Positions 15,077-16,138 of a stretch of 16,138 nt of DNA are shown here, one piece after another (position 1 is the stretch's first letter; each line of letters starts with the position of its first letter). This DNA comes from CAZHPA01 sp964533945 (lineage in GTDB: Bacteria; Bacillota; Clostridia; Lachnospirales; WRBF01), in assembly GCA_964533945.1 (NCBI GenBank), contig CAZHPA010000040.1, forward strand, positions 1 to 16,138, written 5' to 3'. The position numbers and the translations under genes are program-made. Below the pieces are notes generated by a model. It ran no database searches. It was not told the origin of the DNA and worked only from the letters and a program-made list of their open reading frames with translations.

Positions 15077-15526
15077 TTGACAGATGCTTATCTGTTCTGC
15101 AAAGTAGAACGTTATGATATTAAAGGAAAAATGCACCTTAAATCTGAGTGCAAGTATTATTGCTGCGATACAGGGCTTCGGAATATGATACTTGGAACAA
15201 CAAACAAGGATATTGGGCATCAGATAGAAAATATCGTTTATTTGGAGCTTCTAAGGAGAGGATATACAATTAACCATCGGCAAGTCAGGACGTGGTACAG
15301 AAGTGGATTTTGTTGCCGTCCGTGATAAAAAAAGGAGTATTACCAGGTTTCAGCATCTGTATTGGACGAAAGTACATTGGCACGTGAGCTTGCGTCGCTC
15401 CGGCAAATCAAAGATAATTATCCAAAGTTTCTGATTACCCTTGATGATTTTGAATGTGACCACGATGGGATACAGCAAGTTAATTTAATAGACTGGTTAA
15501 GCCTTAACATTTCTATATCAAGTTAA
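15077..15526 (+). pseudogene. Broken C-terminal fragment of a second AAA/DUF4143 ATPase
   Basis: The frame from 15077 reads DAYLFCKVERYDIKGK, CDTGLRNMILG and GHQIENIVYLELLRRGY, typical of the DUF4143 C-terminal half. Near 15280 the homology moves to another frame (GKSGRGTEVDFVAVRDKK, the nuclease-like part). Near 15335 it shifts again to YYQVSASVLDES, LARELASLRQIKDNYPKFLI and a stop at 15524-15526. Two frameshifts and the missing P-loop half make it non-functional. It differs clearly from the intact neighbour, so it comes from another subfamily rather than a recent duplicate. Its 5' part was apparently lost where the intact ATPase promoter region now begins. Confidence 0.8.
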
Positions 15527-15660
15527 TGGGATTAGCACATAGACAGAAGGGTTAGCGCAATATTTGGTATGGACATATCATATTTAAATTGTGAATTAAT
15601 TACACGGGAGTGCGCTACAATGTTCGGCTTCCTAATTGTGTTATGTATTCAAATAAAAGC

Positions 15661-15695
15661 AAGTGGGTGCATGGACAGCAACCACCTGTTTTTTA
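15661..15695 (+). terminator. Hairpin with T-run in the 15527-15795 gap
   Basis: GTGGGTGC (15663-15670) pairs with GCAACCAC (15678-15685, one mismatch), followed by six T's. The minus-strand side also has a TTTTATTT tail, so it may work both ways. The rest of 15527-15795 holds no gene I can support; a 7-bp inverted repeat (GACAAAA/TTTTGTC, 15766-15784) lies near the IS remnant end. Confidence 0.55.
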
Positions 15696-15795
15696 TAAGG
15701 CATAATCTAATATTTGTATCCTATTCTTCTATTTCGTAACAATTTGCTGAAGAGGTAAATTCATTGACAAAAGTTTATTTTGTCTTAGAACATAT

Positions 15796-16138
15796 TTAAA
15801 TTCTCCTCAAGAGCAGTCCAACAAAAGCAAGAACTACCATTTGCAAGCTTGTCTCAAGCTTACGTTTGCAATTCTTCCATAGTCTATAATACTTTCCCAA
15901 CCAAACAAAGCTTCTTTCTACAATCCAACGTTTAGGTAATACTGTAAAAGTATGTAACTCGTTACGCTTTGATAGAATGAGGTAGTCCAATTGTATCAAC
16001 CGCAATATGTCTTTTAATTCTTAATTATCCTATAATTTTTTAAAACTTCTTCTAAAAATAGAAGTTCCATCTTCTCTTTTTTCACTCCATATTTGAAAAT
16101 ATGAATGAACTGTTCTCCATTTAGGGTAATCTTTAGGA
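15796..16138 (-). pseudogene. Degraded IS5-family transposase (extends beyond the window)
   Basis: Three separated pieces are visible on the minus strand. At 16138-16030 the N-terminal part reads PKDYPKWRTVHSYFQIW and ends in a stop. At about 16015-15965 RHIAVDTIGLPHSIK carries the first DDE aspartate. From about 15960 to the stop at 15796 LPKRWIVERSFVWLGKYYRL runs into TSLQMVVLAFVGLLLRRI, the C-terminal end with the catalytic Glu region. The core between the first aspartate and this last piece is deleted, and in-frame stops separate the pieces, so no active transposase can be made. It marks a site of past insertion. Confidence 0.85.

Noticed and set aside
15570..15731. Possible small hydrophobic, Cys-containing peptide, with an inner ATG at 15620 preceded by GGGAG
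   Set aside because: It runs across the hairpin and T-run at 15661-15695 and has no recognisable small-toxin pattern. Evidence is too weak to call a gene.
1..16138. CRISPR arrays, tRNA or rRNA genes, riboswitches
   Set aside because: I saw no regularly spaced repeats, no cloverleaf or rRNA segments, and no known riboswitch core on either strand.

Overview
The window looks like chromosome of an anaerobic, spore-forming, low-GC Clostridia-type Firmicute, probably host-associated. The reasons are a reverse-rubrerythrin-type protein, a piece of the sporulation sigma factor sigma-K, cohesin and dockerin modules on secreted glycosidases, strong AGGAGG-type ribosome sites, and a mucin-type O-glycan hydrolase. 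I cannot name the species.

Layout. Positions 1-519 (+) hold the 3' part of a reverse-rubrerythrin-type protein, followed by terminators for both strands. Positions 735-3587 (-) encode a secreted family 3 glycosidase of the NagZ type carrying both a cohesin and a dockerin. It has its own promoter near 3684-3712. Positions 3966-4388 (-) carry the C-terminal half of sigma-K. The sigma-K homology starts abruptly at an AATGA pentamer (4321-4325), the same sequence at which the B. subtilis skin element splits sigK. Sequence to the right of 4325 is therefore probably inside a skin-like element whose other end, with the 5' half of sigK, lies beyond 16138.

Inside that presumed element, 4391-4438 resembles the last ten codons and 3' flank of the serine recombinase gene found intact at 11498-13150. 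The two copies are direct repeats about 7.1 kb apart. Between them sits one very large gene (4587-11018, +) for a secreted GH101 endo-alpha-N-acetylgalactosaminidase of 2143 residues with a dockerin, driven by a perfect-consensus sigma-A promoter. A decayed Ig/S-layer-homology remnant and a strong terminator follow it. To the right of the recombinase are a GNAT acetyltransferase, an intact AAA/DUF4143 ATPase with a good promoter, a frameshifted C-terminal fragment of a second such ATPase, and a degraded IS5-type transposase.

How it may fit together. The two glycosidases could act on host mucin O-glycans: GH101 would release core-1 disaccharide from Ser/Thr and the GH3 enzyme would trim beta-linked GlcNAc. 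The cohesin on the GH3 protein could dock a dockerin-bearing partner such as the GH101 protein; this is inference. The most striking point is the arrangement: a giant mucinase gene apparently carried as cargo just inside the boundary of a sigK-interrupting element, between two copies of the recombinase tail.
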